Shown: positions 20,702-31,573, numbered from the stretch's first letter. The stretch: DNA of 64,000 nt from Geosiphon pyriformis (GCA_016748015.1 JAAOMT010000094.1:280429-344428); one strand, 5' to 3'. Notes: generated from the letters alone by a model not told the origin. Numbers and translations: made by a program.

Positions 20702-22700
20702 GTGGCAGAATCAAAAAATATAAGAGCAAACCATTTAGGATTTGCAAAATCTTTATTTCAATACTATTGTCAATACTTGAGATTAAACCACAATCATATA
20801 TCCACCAAATCAGCCTTTAATTTCTATGTCAACAAAAAGATTTTCTCTTTGTTAGGAACACCAGTGAATACTGAATCAGCAAGGGAAACTTTCTACAGAG
20901 AATTAATTCAAAACACCAACTTACTAATAAATCATAATTTCACATTCATTATTACTGAGATCAACAAAGAAATTGAACATCACATCCAACAAAGATATCC
21001 AATTACATATGCTAATAAAGACAAAGGAAAACTACAAACACCAGCAGTAACTCCTAGAAAGATACAACTACCTACTTGGAAGAAGACAAGAGTTGAATCA
21101 CCAACCAATCTATTTTATTACTATACACTCAGAAGCACCATCAACATTTTATTAACAAGCATGTCCACATCAAATGCAACTTCAGTATTTGGATGATTCT
21201 CATTCTAAAGTAAACAAAAGAAAACAGAATTATTAGGACCATATGGCAAATACTTTGAAGGATTTAAATTACAATCACCAATGCCATCAGGAATTCGATC
21301 ACCGCCGCCTCAATCAGACTTTGGAACCACTACCCCATGAGAACTATCTGAAGAAGAAGAGGAAAAAGAGTTGGAAGATCAAGAATTTACTTACCAGAAC
21401 CCGATCACTGAAAACTCGGAAGTCAAAACACCAAATTTTCAAACCCAGCAAAATTTAAAGTTAGAAAACCCAGAAATCAAAACTCCGAATATTTAACCAC
21501 CACCAAATCAGAACAATCAGAACCCCAATCTAATTAATCAACCAGACTTACCTCCTGTTATCGTCATTAACCCACCACTAGTTGAACCGATTAGCCAGCC
21601 ACCACAACAACCACACCAGCAGATTTAACAGCCACTAGTATCACTTCAACAACCACCGCAACCCAACTTAGATTCAATGGCATACACACCAATAGCCAAA
21701 CTCGAGAAATTCACTGGCAAAGAGGACAATGCTTAAGCCTGGATCAATGATGTCACCAAAGCAATTACCACCAATAACTGGGATGATGCCAGAACCATAC
21801 AAGTCATCCCCTATTTTTTTAAAAACATGGCAGACTCTTGGTATCACAGTCTAGCCCAGAAATCTCAAAACTTTAATGCCTTTAAGTTAGAATTTTTGAG
21901 GTATTTTAGTAATAACAACAGCATCAACCGCTTGGCAAGTACTTTCACCACCATCAAACAAGGAGACACAGAAGCAGTCATCACTTACTTGAGATGCTTC
22001 CATAGAAATCTGCACCAAATTCAGGCAATCCAAGCTGAATACTTTACAGTACCACAGATCTTGAACCAATTTATCTGAGGATTGTGCAGTAGTATCCTCC
22101 AGCAAGTACGTTCAATACATCCAGTTGATCTCCCAACTGCCGTGACTCATGCCAGAGATTTTGAAACTGCTTAGTTAGAAGCTAACCATGCCCAAGCTGT
22201 GAATTTAGTAATAAATAGATCATCTGACCTGGATTCCAAGCTAAAACAATTTAGTGACAACATCAATTAGAAACTAAAGGGCTACTTAGCTAACAATCAT
22301 GCAATTTATCAGCCATCCCAATGACATAATGATTTAAGAAACATGAATCGTTTCCAGAATCAATCACATCCAGGATCATCCACTAATTAGTCACGACAGC
22401 CAGAAATGTGTGTCTGCTACAACTGTGATAAACAAGGGCATATTAGGACAAACTGCCATACTTATAGCAACTCACGATCAGAAAATCATTATTGAAACCC
22501 TGATTGCCAGTTTTAGACTCCGAATTACCAATCCAATCAAAAGCAATATCAAAATGCTTACCTGCCTATAATGCAGCAACCAATTTATTAGTCAACAATA
22601 TATCAACCACCAATTTATCAGCTGCAGCCATCAACAATTTATTAATTGCAGCCACAAGTTATTTATTAGCCACAGCCTCAAGTAATTTATCAACTCCAAC
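20702..22700 (+). pseudogene. TE-C gag
   Basis: Starts at a GTG (20702) followed by an open 164-codon stretch with ANHLGFAKSLFQYYCQYLRL; TE-D and TE-F also have GTG here, so the true start is uncertain. A proline- and glutamate-rich hinge follows, with a frame change and back. The capsid region starts near 21690 (AKLEKFTGKEDNA.AWIND), then ADSWYHSLAQKSQNFNAFK (open 21827-22078). The knuckle CYNCDKQGHIRTNC lies near 22415. A Q/Y/P-rich tail with repeated VIYQLQP-like units runs to the protease. Most stops are TAG/TAA for glutamine or TGA for arginine/tryptophan codons. The frame is the same as the protease. Confidence 0.88.
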
Positions 22701-22899
22701 AAGTTCAAATGCCGCACCAAAACTCAGTTACAATAACATCAGAAAATCCAAGATCCAGAATTACCCAAAACTGGAGATCAGCAATAGTTGTTAATCAACT
22801 GATCCCCAGTTCATTAGGCCAACAATCAGAATCTCGTCAGCAGGATTTGGGTATCAGTTCCATCCAAAACCCAAATTCCCAGAACTATTTAAGTCTCTT

Positions 22900-23450
22900 G
22901 GTTATCCCAGAAGATGTTACCTCTAACAATCCAGAACTCAATCAACAACCAACAATACTTACCAACAACATCCCACCAGTAATCATCACCAATGACAAGT
23001 CTTTAACAGCCATCTTTCCATTTGAACTCGAGGAAGTTATGTCAGTTCTCTTATTTAGTAAAGCAGCTCTAGAAGAAAAACCCATTACTGTTATGTACAC
23101 TAATGCGAAAGTTGATGGCCATTCCATCAAGTTAATTCTTGACAGTGATTCAGCAGACAGCATCATCACACAACAACTCATGGATCAATTAGGTCACTGA
23201 GTTGATCAAGCTGTCAGCACTAGAATCATCACTGCCGATGGCACCACAAAAACGCCTATTGGTGAAATTGATGACTTCCCAATTAAAGTTAATGGTATCA
23301 TTACTTCTATCAAAGTCTTGGTGATGGAAGTGACCCAATACCAAGCACTAATGGGCAATGATTAGTTGTCTAAAAACAATGCTATCCTTGATTGGACCAC
23401 ACAGGAGCTCCAGCTCAGCCAAAATAGCCAACACACGCGAGTATTGGCAA
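22900..23450 (+). pseudogene. TE-C aspartic protease
   Basis: Retropepsin in frame with gag. It begins in the open stretch 22709-23200; the active site is LILDSDSADSIITQQL near 23139, with DSG changed to DSD. QLGH is followed by TGA (23198-23200) where TE-D has CGA, then VDQAVSTRIITADGTTKTP, GEIDDFPIKVNGI, and the tail QYQALMGND with TAG for the tryptophan, ending near DWTTQELQL. The missing glycine and two stops make it inactive. Confidence 0.87.
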
Positions 23451-23882
23451 CATGTGGCCATTTCAAACCTAACAATGTCATGACATCAGCACTGCTTATT
23501 GATCTCGGGAAAGAAAAACTAAAGCCTACTTAGGAGGTGTACCAAGTATCATGGGCCAATGTCAACCACAATGAACTGCCACCAATACTTGCCTGGGACA
23601 ACAATAACAATAGAAAGGAGGAACAAGGAAAAAAACCTACCTGTGGAACCACTATCAACACTTGGACTGACAACAAAGACCACCATGACCTACCACTAAT
23701 ACTATCATGGAATGACAACCCTAAAAGAAAGCAAAAAGAAGAACTTATCTGGAAAACGGACGACCTAACCTAGACCAACAACAATGAAAAAGAACCAACA
23801 CCAAGCTGGGAATGGGAAGAAAACAACAAAGGGAAAGGAAAGGCGAAAGAAGAAAAGCCACTGCCAACAAACCCGTATACTT

Positions 23883-24560
23883 TCTATCAATACACAACAC
23901 CACAACAATACATCTATTGCCAACTCAAACTAGTGTGCATCAATTGTGGCAAAAAATTGTTGTTAATGGGCATATGCTGTGATAATGATAAAGAATATCA
24001 GATGACAACCAAGCTCTATTGCCACGCATGTCTTATTGAATGTTTTGGAAGACCAAAACGAATGGGAAAATGGAATAATACACCATGTTTAGTCTGTAAA
24101 GAAACTCTTCTTGATGAAAGAATATGGAATGACATTCCTGAGAGAGGAGGAACGTGCAACATTTCCTGTCAATACACGATCCTCATTAGTGACTAGATTG
24201 AAAAAGGGACACCAATAGAAGCCATTTGGAGAAGAACTGTACAGTGATTGGACAGTTGTCCACACGATGATGATGAATTATGGCGAATGACAATTGCCAA
24301 CATTAAAGGTGCATCACTAGAAGAAATCAGAACAATTAAAAACAACCCACTAGAACCTATTGAGCTTGACTGGGATGCAGAGCCAGTTATAAATTTTCTG
24401 GAACCAGAAGAGTTCCATAAACACTACCAAAACTTGGCACCCACTAGAAAAGAGCAAGAACAATGGCTAGCATAGTTGAATACCAGACTGTGTTGCCATT
24501 GTTTAATTCTCAGTGACTTTGAATATTGTGACAATTGTGACTTCATTTACAATCTACCAC
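23883..24560 (+). pseudogene. TE-C cysteine-rich module with zinc ribbon
   Basis: Best preserved copy of an unnamed module between protease and dUTPase. From 23933: VCINCGKKLL, GICCDNDKEY, LYCHACLIECFGRPKRMGKW, NTPCLVCKETL, ERIWNDIPERGGTCNISCQY. That is four CxxC-like pairs plus single cysteines over about 85 residues. It ends ILISD followed by a stop in place of tryptophan. A middle part (24248-24475) carries PEEFHKHYQNLAPTRKEQEQ. Then comes a second cluster LCCHCLILSDFEYCDNCDF (24485-24545), a C-x2-C...C-x2-C zinc-ribbon pattern. I infer nucleic-acid or protein binding; no named domain is recognised. It is in frame with gag and protease. Confidence 0.72.
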
Positions 24561-24819
24561 CACGTATGATCTACATGATCCCCAAAGATAAAGAACCAAT
24601 CAGCAGCTGTGCATTGGAGTCAGAATTACTGTTCGATCCCAATTCAAACTCCAACAACAATGACGACGAGAATAACAATTCCAGCTCCATTCAAAATAGC
24701 AATGACAATAACAACAATATCAACACAGATTCAAACTCCAACTCAAACTATGAACAATATATCGTGCTTTCTGATCTTACCAAGGAACAAGAATTGAAAT
24801 GGTTCAGTGATAATAATGA

Positions 24820-25596
24820 AGGTATTATGCCAGAATGTGCGCATGATACTGATGCCAGATTTGATTTGAGGTATCCAGGAAAAGATGCCATCAAATTGGA
24901 ACCACATTTATGCATCTGCATTGATCTGAAAATAGTGCTGGAAATCCCAACAACAACAATGGTTCAACTAACATCCCAGAGTAGTTTAGCAAAAAAGAGA
25001 TTAAAATAAGAGGAGGAATAATTGATGCAGAATATGTAGGAAATATCATTGCCATGCTACAAAATAACTCAGAAAAGGCCTATATAATAGAGCCAAACAA
25101 AAAGATAGCACAGACAATATTCTTACCTTTGGTTAAGATAGCTCAGTTAGTACTAGTGGGAAACAGGGAAGAGTTAGGAATAACAGCAAAAGGGATACAG
25201 GGATTTGAGTCAACAGATAGAATAGATGTACCAGTTAATATGGCAGAGAAAAAAATTGTTGGCCAAGAAGAAATTATCTCAACCAGTCAAGCTATTTCCA
25301 TTCCACCATATAGCCAGTACATGCTAGCAATAGAAAGGAAAAAAAAGGAACAAGAACAGATTTTTGAAGCTGAAGCAAATCTTTGTGAATCAGGAAAGAT
25401 TAGACTAATCAATCTCCACATACCAGCCAAAAGCTATAGCTGCATAAAAATTCCTATCTATAACAATACTGGCAATGTCATCAACATACCAGAAGGAACT
25501 ACTATCAGATATTTAACCACAGAAATAGAAGACCAACCACCAAACCCCATTCCAGACTTTCCACAACTTTGTGAATATGTTGACATCACATCATAA
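24820..25596 (+). pseudogene. TE-C dUTPase-like domain and linker
   Basis: An asparagine-rich spacer (24640-24750) precedes MPECAHDTDARFDLRYPG (motif 1 near 24850). Motif 2 is QSSLAKK near 24976. A frame change of one or two bases follows near 25000. Motif 3 is GGIIDAEYVGNI (25012-25050) with the catalytic aspartate and tyrosine, motif 4 KKIAQTIFLPL (near 25099), motif 5 KGIQGFESTDR (near 25190). The linker AISIPPYSQYMLAIE to KIPIYNNTGNVINIPEGT completes the stretch open to 25596. Motif 5 has GFES for GFGS. Trimeric dUTPases of about 140 residues have exactly this motif order. Confidence 0.83.
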
Positions 25597-25623
25597 ACAA
25601 TCTATGAATGAGATGAATGTTAT

Positions 25624-26655
25624 TTGCTCCAATCAGAACAATTAGAACAAATGAACATGGGAAATCTAGACCCACTACAATGTATGCAGCTCAAAATGTT
25701 ATTTAACAATTTTAATGACATCTTTGTCAGCGAAAATGAGTTTGGCCGAACTGATATTATCCAGCATCAGATCAAGACTGGAAATGCAATGCTAATCAAA
25801 CAGCAAGCATACAGAGTACCACCAACCAGCCATGAAATCATTTGTCAAGAGATTAACTGAATGCTTGACAATGGATTACTTCAGCCATTAATGAGCCTAT
25901 GGTTGTCACCAGTAGTACTTGTCCATAAGAAGAATGGAAAAATCCGATTTTGTGTGAACTACAGGAAACTCAATGGTGTAACTCATAGAGACAGCTATCC
26001 AATTCCACAGATACAAAAACTATTCGATGCTTTTGGTGGAAACAAATAGTTTTCAATGTTAGACTTAAATAATGGTTACTGACAAGTAGCCATGGATCTA
26101 ACTAACAAAGAAAAAACAGCATTCACCACAAGAAAGAAAAATTTTGAATTTGAAGTCATGTCATTTAGCTTGATGAATGCTTCAGCCACATTTCAACAGC
26201 TAATAGAAATAGTATATACCAGCTTATTATGGAAATCAGTAGTAGTTTATCTGGACAACACCAATGTGTTTTCAAAAACCTTTGATGACCATTTATATCA
26301 TCTCCAACAAGTGTTCAAAAGACTAAGATGAGCAGGATTAAAATTGAATGCAACAAAATGTTTCTTTGGCAAAACAGAACTCAAGTTCTTGGAGCATATA
26401 GTGAGCAAAGATGGCATTAAGATGGATCCAGATAAGATAGAGATAATAAAGAAATTTCCAGTACCAACCAACATGACCAAGTTAAAATCATTCTTGGGAT
26501 TTGCAAGCTACTATTGCCACTTTATCAAAGATTTTTCTAAGATAGCACAGCCATTCAATCAGCTCCAAACCAAGAATGTAAAATATGAATGGACTAAAAC
26601 CCAGCAAAAAGCTTTTGACATCTTAAAAAAAAGTTTATTTAAGCTCTGGTATTGA
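25624..26655 (+). pseudogene. TE-C reverse transcriptase
   Basis: Continues in the frame of the dUTPase. It starts with the conserved lead NMGNLDPLQCMQLKMLFNNF and GRTDIIQHQIKTG, then VVLVHKKNGKIRFCVNYRKL, RDSYPIPQI, NGY followed by TGA for tryptophan, QVAMD, ASATFQQLIE, VVVYLDNTNVFSKTF (YLDD changed to YLDN near 26250), and FLGFASYYCHFIKDFSKIAQ. In-frame stops are TGA before MLDNG and AGLKLN (arginine in relatives) and TAG before FSMLDL. Inactive because of the D to N change. Confidence 0.92.
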
Positions 26656-27060
26656 TCTATCCAGATCATAGCAAATCATTCATTATTATCACTGATGCAT
26701 CAGGCCAAGCATTGGGAGCAGTATTATCTTAGAGAAGACCAGATAGAAAAGAACATCCAGTTACATATGTCAGCCGAGGTTTAATACCAGCCAAAAAGAA
26801 CTATGGAACACCAGAATTAGAACATTTAGCAATTTATTGGGCAGTTATGAAATAAAAAAAATACTTAAGCCAAAAGTTTGAGATATACACAGACCACAAA
26901 GGATTGACATCACTTCAAAAACAAGAATTTGGAGACAGAAGACAGTCAAGATGGAAAATGACACTTTCGCCATATACTTATACCATATATTATAAAAAAA
27001 GAAAAGACAATGGAAATGCCAATGGTTTGTCATGAATGAGACAAATCTAAGAACATTTTG
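26640..27060 (+). pseudogene. TE-C RNase H
   Basis: Reading changes frame in the A-run near 26625. Recognisable in order are LIYPDHSKSFIIITDASGQA with its aspartate, LGAVLS followed by TAG for glutamine, RRPDRKEHPVTYVSRGL, KKNYGTPELEHLAIYWAVM with the glutamate, and EIYTDHKGLTSL with the aspartate. It ends at NGNANGLS.MRQI where TGA replaces an arginine codon. The catalytic acids seem retained. Confidence 0.85.
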
Positions 27061-27149
27061 ACCCAAAAATATAATAAAACTAGAACAATACCAACAAAAA
27101 ATAGAACAAAAGATGAACACACAAAAATACCAACAACTTTAACATTATA

Positions 27150-28495
27150 TAAATACTTAACAGTTTAAGGAAAAATTATCTCAACTGAAACAAAAGAGGA
27201 TCAAACAACAATCAAAATATTTTATCACTCATCAAAATAGACTTTATCGGAAGAACAGAAAAGATTCAGATCAATTAATCAAAGTAATTACAGAACTGAA
27301 AAAAGAGACAATACTGTTTAACATGCACTCAGATCCAACTGCAGGACATTTTCATAAAGAAGCAACCATAGAAAGAACCAAAAAGAGATACTATTGGCCA
27401 TCAATGTATCCAAATATCATACAATATGTGCAAAATTGTAATACTTGTCAAAGAAAAGAAGGAACAAGACCTAGCAAACCATTAAGACCAATTAAAGTGG
27501 GACAACCATTTGACTGCATTGGAATCGACTTAGTTGGATCATTGACAATTACCAGCAGAGACAACAGATATATTGCAGTAGCCATGGACTATCTTACTAA
27601 ATGGCCAGAAGCAAAAGCAATTCAAAAAGCGGATGCAGAATTCATTGCTGAATTTGTTCATTAAGAATTAATCTGCTGACATGGATGTCCAAAAGAATTA
27701 TTGTTAGATCAAGGAACTCACTTTGTGAACAGAACACTAGTAGAACTAAGTCAAAGATTTGGAGTTAAGAGACTATTGTTATCACCATACCATCCACAAA
27801 CCAATGGACTAGTTGAAAGATTCAATAGAATACTGTGTGAAGCAGTTGCCAAGATCAGTCAAAAAAACCAAAATGAATGGGATTTGTTTATACCATCAAT
27901 ACTATTTACTTATCAGACAATGAAGCAAGACACTACACAAACAACACCATTTGAATTAGTATACAGTAGAACAGCAACACTACCAGTTGAGATAGAAGTC
28001 AACACTTATCTAACAGAACCAATAATTGTAAACAATTTTCAGGAAATATTACTAAAAAAAACATCTGATTTGATGAAAACTCTAAAAAACAAGCAATGAA
28101 GAGCAGCTGATAACATTAAAAAGGCACAAGAGAAACAAAAAAAGAGGCACGATAACCAACTACTAGACAAACCAGTTGAATTCAAGATTGGAGACAAAGT
28201 ACTTTTATATCATACTAAAGCGGAAAAACAATGGAATGGGAAATTTAACCCCAAATGGGACAGACCATTTCACATAGAAGAAATTCTAGGAAATAGAGCT
28301 TACAAATTAAGACTGGACAACAAAATTTTAGCCAAAGCAGCACATGGTAATCAACTGAAACCATATTACCAGATAGCATCAGCATTTACCAATAACATTC
28401 CACAACTGAAAGTACAAAGAATACTAATCCAACCAGATAAGATTCTACAAGACCTAGAACCAATTATTATCATTAACAATAACACGTCCAATTGA
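27150..28495 (+). pseudogene. TE-C integrase
   Basis: The N-terminal zinc region is open from 27323 (MHSDPTAGHF, YYWPSMYPNI, CNTCQRKEG). The core has the three catalytic residues: GIDLVGSL near 27525, LLLDQGTHFVN near 27700 and NGLVERFNRIL near 27815, with 35 residues between the second aspartate and the glutamate. Damage: TAA for glutamine and TGA for arginine at 27664-27679 (FVH.ELIC.HGCPKEL), and TGA at NKQ.RAADN. The C-terminal part has VEFKIGDKVLLYHTKAEKQW and GNRAYKLRL, ending DLEPIIII and TGA at 28495. It would join viral-like DNA ends to host DNA; three codon changes separate it from an open frame. Confidence 0.92.
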
Positions 28496-28519
28496 TCGAC
28501 AAAAAGAATATATAAGAAC

Positions 28520-29178
28520 ATGGTTGATGTGACAGAAAAAATCAGAAAAATGGAAATTATGAACAATATTCATTCACTAGCCCAACAAATTTTTTAATTA
28601 ATTCAACACCAGAAAATGAAAATTACAATCAATCAACAAACCATTCATTACAAAAATATGGCAAAGAGACCACAACACAAAGCACAGAAAAACTTAAAAA
28701 TGTTGTTGACAAGATCATGACCAAGATAAAATTGGCCATAAAAGAACAACAAATAGTCGGATTACACTAAGAACTTATCAAAGAAACTTGGACTTGGTAG
28801 ACACAACAATTTCTGAAAAACTATTGTTATTTTCACTTGGGACAACACATAAATATCCAGAATTTATACACTGACAAAACAAAATGGTTATTTAACACAA
28901 TAATACTGAGACAACTGGAACAATTTGTGGGAAAGAACAATCTAAACACACAAGCTTGAGCCATTTACCAGCTATATATGAGATTTCAAAACCAACCAGA
29001 AATCTTACTTAACACAGCAATGGATACAGTTACGAGTAATCAATTAGGAAAAATAATCAATGCCCAATTTAAAGAACTACAAACTAAAATAACACAAGTA
29101 ATACTTGAAAAAAAAGTTCAAGAAATAATTCAAGAAGGGGAATTAAAGGAATTAAATTTTGATGAAACTCAATATTAA
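28520..29178 (+). pseudogene. TE-C third ORF, unknown function
   Basis: Coding trace right after the integrase. ATG at 28520 is the likely start, with at least one frame change before the well-kept C-terminal part. Readable segments are KLKNVVDKIMTKIKLAIKEQ, the aromatic stretch KETWTW.TQQFLKNYCYF, LEQFVGKNNLNTQA.AIYQL, and the open end 28978-29178 with RFQNQPEILLNTAMDTV, NAQFKELQTKI and NFDETQY, then TAA touching the purine tract. FVGKNNL and ILLNxxMxxV match the TE-D and TE-F third ORFs. Function unknown; helical, no membrane segment. Confidence 0.65.
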
Positions 29179-29191
29179 AAGGAGAGAATAA
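29177..29191 (+). other. Polypurine tract of TE-C
   Basis: AAAAGGAGAGAATAA directly before the 3' LTR and overlapping the stop of the third ORF. Confidence 0.85.
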
Positions 29192-30054
29192 TGTTACTTA
29201 TAGAATATAAGAAATATAGTATTATTAGTCAATAGATATTAGTCAATTAGATGTAGATGTAGTAAATATGAAATTCCAGGATTTCTCTTAGAGAAATTGC
29301 AGAATTCCAGGAATTTCAGAATTCTCCAACAAAAAATCGCAGAATTCCAGAATTCCAGGATTCCTCTTATCAGGAATCGCAAAATTCCAGGAATTCCAGG
29401 ATTCCTGGCACAAAGAATAGAAGAATTGAGAAATCTCAATTATATATATATAGCAGTAGGATTAGAAGCTGAAAAGACAGATCTCTCAGTTTAGATTTAA
29501 TCTAAGCAACTCTTCAAATCACAATCATCTAATAAATAACTATTTGTTATCTCAAAAACCATGTCTACTATTAACTATTTATGTTGATAGTAATTGATAC
29601 TTAACCACATGAGAACAATAGCTCTTAATCACGGCTATTGATGGGATACTAAATTTGCAAATCACCTTGGCTTATTGCTTTATATTTCATTATTTTCTTT
29701 ATTTTCTTTGATTTTGTTATTGTGCACTAACCGATTGATTAAAAGCACTGATTACTAACGTCAAAAATTGCCTGGTAAAAAACTCCTGTGAGTGGATAGG
29801 ACACATACAGAAAATACGGATTACTTACCAGAGGATTGCCGGCCACCAAGCTGAGAAAAAAATTGACAGACTTGCGAGTTTGGGAAGCTATAAATAAAAC
29901 AATTATTGAATCTCTGTTCATTATACAAAGGACTCATTTGGAAAACCTTCAGATACCAACTACTTAAAAATATTATCAACAACACAAGTAGCTTTTGAGC
30001 ACCAAGTTACAAGTTTGTTATTTGACCTGAGACCCCAAATAATCAACTATAACA
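29192..30054 (+). repeat. 3' LTR of TE-C
   Basis: 863 bp, partner of 19777-20639, ending TAACA and followed by the target copy CCAG. Confidence 0.95.
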
Positions 30055-30788
30055 CCAGAAATTGTTCATCATTACTTTGCTGTGAAAGTCAATTCTTCTG
30101 CAGGAATCTTGTCTGTAGGCTACCCTAACAATTATAATAAGAAAAAAAAATAAAAATAAAAAAAATGTAAAAGAAATAGAATTTTGTTAAGAGAAACGTT
30201 TTCTATCCAGGCCTAGAATTACTAACAGTTTATTGAAATTGGTAGCTAATCAATTTCAAAACGTTAGTTGTGTTGAGGGAATTTCAAGTATAATAATTTA
30301 AGGATTTGGTTTTCGAATATTTAATTTTTATTTGATTTTGTAAAAGATAATTTGTTTCAATTAAGATATCTAAAGTAAGATACTATAATAAGATATAGAA
30401 AGGATATATTTTCTTGAAGAGAGAAGCTCTTCTTTTATACAACTTGTTATAATACTAGTCTTTGAACTTGCACTTTTCTCTTTGCTCCAATTTTGGTAAA
30501 CTAAAGATACATTTTGGTGAACTACAAGTTATTTCTACAAATTATTAATTATTTCGGCCAATTTTCCATTAATTTCGGCGAATTTTGACTATATTAAATA
30601 GTTTAGAGTATTGTGTAATTTGATCATTTTAATTTCTATAATACAAATTGGGTTATTGATTGAGTAATAATATTTGATAATTTGGTTAATTAATAAATGA
30701 TAATCGAAATGATAATATATGCTACTTAATAATAATAATTATAAAAATAATTTCATGCTAATTAATAGCTAAGATTCCACTAGTAACA
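30055..30788 (-). repeat. 5' LTR of TE-B, second part
   Basis: Resumes the TE-B LTR after TE-C and aligns to 10944-11698. It ends TAACA at 30788, followed by the target copy CTGT. It keeps TTTCGGCCAATTTT and TTTCGGCGAATTTT near 30552-30590. Confidence 0.93.
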
Positions 30789-31558
30789 CTGTTAATTTTT
30801 TTCTCAGCTTAGTGGCTGGCAATTCTCTAGTAAGCAATTCATAATTTTTATGTATTTTACCCACTCACAGGGGTCTTTTACCAGGCAATCTTTGATATTA
30901 ATAACTCAGTACTTAATCCTTAGAAGTTTAGTAAACCATCAACAAGATATAACAAAAATAAAAGAAGATAAATAAAGACAATTAAGCCAAGGCAATACAA
31001 GTTAGTATTCTGTCAATAGCTGTAATTAAGAGCTATTGTTCCTGTATAGTTTAAGTATCAATTCTTATCAACATTTAGAGTTGATAGTGAGCAGTTAAAT
31101 TTGAGATGTTGAATAAATATATTTATTTGATATTTGGAATGATATGGTTTCTAATTAAAAAACAATAACTAATAAATTTCTGTCTGAAGATTCTCCTTTT
31201 TTGTCTTTAATGTTATTGCTATATATACATATTTTCTAGTTTTACAGAATTGCTTTGGATTGTCTGTTTTTGCTAGTTATTGCTTTGTTTTCTTATATTA
31301 TAACTAATTATCCTATGTTATAACATGTTATCTGATATTATTACACATTATTTTGTGTTATCCTGTATTATAACACGTTATTCTATGTTATAACATGTTA
31401 TTCTGTGTTATCCTGCATTATAATATGTTATTCTATATTATAATATATTATCCAATATTATTGTGTATTATTCTGTGTCCCTTCACATTTCATCATGTTT
31501 TTTTTTCAGGTCATGTTTTTCATTCTTTTTTTGATAAGCTTTCTTTTTTCAAGTAATA
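30789..31558 (-). repeat. 3' LTR of TE-D, second part
   Basis: Continues the LTR interrupted at 10729 and aligns with 61533-62293. It ends TAATA (from TAACA). It includes the AT-rich repeat block 31295-31480. Confidence 0.9.
31295..31480. repeat. AT-rich palindromic repeat block in the TE-D LTR
   Basis: Alternating units such as TTATAACATGTTATCC and GTGTTATCCTGTATTA, many self-complementary. Counterparts are 62035-62225 and, on the other strand, the TE-F LTRs (37855-38045, 46965-47100). Confidence 0.8.
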
Positions 31559-31571
31559 TTATTTCCTCCTT
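31559..31571 (-). other. Polypurine tract of TE-D
   Basis: Minus strand AGGAGGAAATAA-type purine run before the 3' LTR, just after the stop of the third ORF. Confidence 0.75.
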
Positions 31572-31573
31572 TT

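Larger units (their letters stand above)
19777..30054 (+). mobile_element. TE-C, Ty3/gypsy-like element, complete, decayed
   Basis: 10.28 kb with 863-bp LTRs at both ends (TGTTA...TAACA). The target duplication is TCAG (19773-19776) and CCAG (30055-30058); the intact 3' LTR of TE-B has TTCCAGG here, so CCAG was the original. Gene order on the plus strand is gag, protease, cysteine-rich module, dUTPase, reverse transcriptase, RNase H, integrase, third ORF. Being inside TE-B, which is inside TE-D, which is inside the LINE, it is one of the two deepest layers, yet it already has many stops. Confidence 0.95.
10730..30788 (-). mobile_element. TE-B, Ty3/gypsy-like element, interrupted by TE-C
   Basis: LTRs TGTTA...TAACA at 10730-11698 and at 19562-19776 joined to 30055-30788. 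The 4-bp duplication CTGT is perfect at 10726-10729 and 30789-30792, inside the TE-D LTR. Removing TE-C (10.28 kb) leaves 9.8 kb. The gene content from right to left is gag, protease, cysteine-rich module, dUTPase, reverse transcriptase, RNase H, integrase and third ORF. It belongs to the same family as TE-E: the LTRs and every gene align. Confidence 0.93.

Noticed and set aside
23198-23200. TGA possibly read as an amino acid (alternative code), since TGA recurs at conserved positions
   Set aside because: TGA replaces arginine (CGA in TE-D, AGA in TE-B) and tryptophan at different sites, and TAA and TAG stops occur equally in glutamine codons. Decay explains all of them.
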